This document shows, one piece after another, positions 4,517-5,254 of a stretch of 5,254 bases of DNA. Where the stretch lies: contig JAAYYH010000126.1 in assembly GCA_012515495.1 (NCBI GenBank), positions 1-5,254 of the forward strand, written 5' to 3'. The notes beneath the pieces are model-generated. The model was not told the DNA's origin. It saw only the letters and a program-made list of their open reading frames with translations, and made no database searches. Source of the DNA: Coriobacteriaceae bacterium (GTDB lineage: Bacteria > Actinomycetota > Coriobacteriia > Coriobacteriales > UBA8131). Position numbers and translations under genes: made by a program. Positions within the stretch are counted from its first letter, which is position 1, and each line of letters opens with the position of its first letter.

Positions 4517-5254
4517 TTATTTCAGGGATTCCGCGGCCTTCTTACCGGCAATCAAACCAGATCCAAGGGCAAAGCCATTCGCGGAACCGGGAAGATAGTA
4601 GGGGGAGGTGAAGAGGTCAGCATCTGCGCCAGCAACGAACAAGCCTGGGATCACTTGGTTATCTGGATCAACAGCCTGGCAATCTTCATTGCACTTGATG
4701 CCTCCCAATGACAGCCAACCAGCCGGCATCGACTCAACGATATAGAATGGTGGCTCAGCGACAGCTGCCAAGAATTTCGGATCCTTGAAGAACTGGCCAT
4801 CTGCACCGGCAGCGCAGAACTCATTGTATTTAGCTACATCACGCTCAAGATTGACCAGCTTGAAGTGCTCTGCTACCTCAGCGATGGTATCAGCTGTAAA
4901 CGCCCATCCCTCTTCAACAGCCTTTGCGAATTGATCGCGGATATCGGGAACCTTGAAATCAGCGAACATCTCCTTTATGCGTGCATCACCAAGGAATACC
5001 GGCAGCGGCTCAGTCTCCCAGCGCTTCATGAAGGCTTCGTCGCAAACTGCGTAATGATAGCTTTCGCGAACGAGTGGCTCGGCGCAGAACATGGCCTTTT
5101 CACACAGTACACCTTCATTGACGAAGCGAGCACCAGTGCTGTCAACCAGCAACCCGCCATATACAGGTAGTCTCATAGCCTCGTTGGTTCCGGATGTGGG
5201 GCGGAATGAATAGGTTGCCGGGGCCTTAAGGTTCGATCCACCGTACTCATTCAT
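4517..5254 (-). CDS. FAD-dependent reductase, fumarate reductase/urocanate reductase-like flavoprotein, C-terminal part
   Basis: This is the C-terminal 245 residues of a FAD_binding_2 family flavoprotein. Full members are about 500-600 residues, so the gene continues past the window edge; the Met at the very edge is probably internal. The start of the substrate-domain region is seen as YGGLLVDSTGARFVNE (32-47). PPFYIVESMPAGW (168-180) and LSLGGIKCNED (181-191) follow, then the FAD-closing end IPGLFVAGADADLFTSPYY (202-220) and LPGSANGFALGSGLIAGKKA (221-240). Eggerthellaceae encode many such enzymes, often exported and paired with cytochromes, as terminal reductases for varied organic acceptors. 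Any signal peptide, FMN-binding domain or Rossmann GxGxxG motif would lie outside the window. Aligned by eye to Shewanella Fcc3, the catalytic residues Arg402, His504 and Arg544 correspond to Cys51, Leu181 and Tyr220, so fumarate is an unlikely substrate. The substrate is unknown. Transcription converges on tsf. Confidence 0.88.
   Translation of the reverse strand: MNEYGGSNLKAPATYSFRPTSGTNEAMRLPVYGGLLVDSTGARFVNEGVLCEKAMFCAEPLVRESYHYAVCDEAFMKRWETEPLPVFLGDARIKEMFADFKVPDIRDQFAKAVEEGWAFTADTIAEVAEHFKLVNLERDVAKYNEFCAAGADGQFFKDPKFLAAVAEPPFYIVESMPAGWLSLGGIKCNEDCQAVDPDNQVIPGLFVAGADADLFTSPYYLPGSANGFALGSGLIAGKKAAESLK

Noticed and set aside
1..5254. Mobile elements, tRNA, rRNA and CRISPR arrays
   Set aside because: I saw no transposase or integrase frames, no cloverleaf-like segments and no regularly spaced repeats on either strand.

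Overview
The window looks like a chromosomal segment of an anaerobic actinobacterium of the class Coriobacteriia, most likely family Eggerthellaceae. This is read from protein character, not a database search. The RuvB fragment has the actinobacterial TGPLRDRFG turn. The S2 and EF-Ts sequences have an Eggerthella/Slackia-like flavour. A SepIVA/DivIVA-like coiled-coil gene stands next to a DUF177 (YceD) gene, an arrangement known in Actinobacteria. The right end holds a FAD-dependent reductase of the kind this family carries in many copies. Base composition looks moderate, a little over half G+C by eye. Five genes point right; the sixth, at the right edge, points left.

Layout: 1-570 is the C-terminal half of ruvB. 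It overlaps by 14 bases a small helical protein of unknown function (557-958, DUF6483-like). A promoter-bearing gap leads to a coiled-coil SepIVA-like protein (1095-1559). A gap of about 100 bases holds a Shine-Dalgarno-sequestering hairpin and a seven-codon mini-ORF, followed by the DUF177/YceD gene (1662-2207). The L32 gene rpmF, which usually follows DUF177, is absent. A 258-base gap with a clear sigma-A-type promoter and a long potentially structured leader precedes rpsB (2466-3317) and tsf (3409-4281). The usual follower pyrH is missing. A 235-base convergent gap with a strong 14-bp hairpin separates tsf from the 3' part of a flavoprotein reductase on the minus strand (4517-5254, running off the window).

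Functionally the window is mostly housekeeping: Holliday-junction branch migration (RuvB), cell-envelope/division scaffolding (SepIVA-like), ribosome-associated functions (DUF177, S2) and elongation-factor recycling (EF-Ts). At the right it meets an accessory anaerobic-respiration type flavoenzyme whose fumarate-reductase catalytic residues appear to be replaced. I found no mobile element, tRNA, rRNA or CRISPR array. The most noteworthy signals are the non-coding leaders ahead of DUF177 and rpsB, the two breaks in usual gene order, and the altered active site of the flavoprotein. I see no convincing evidence of a wholly new multi-gene system.
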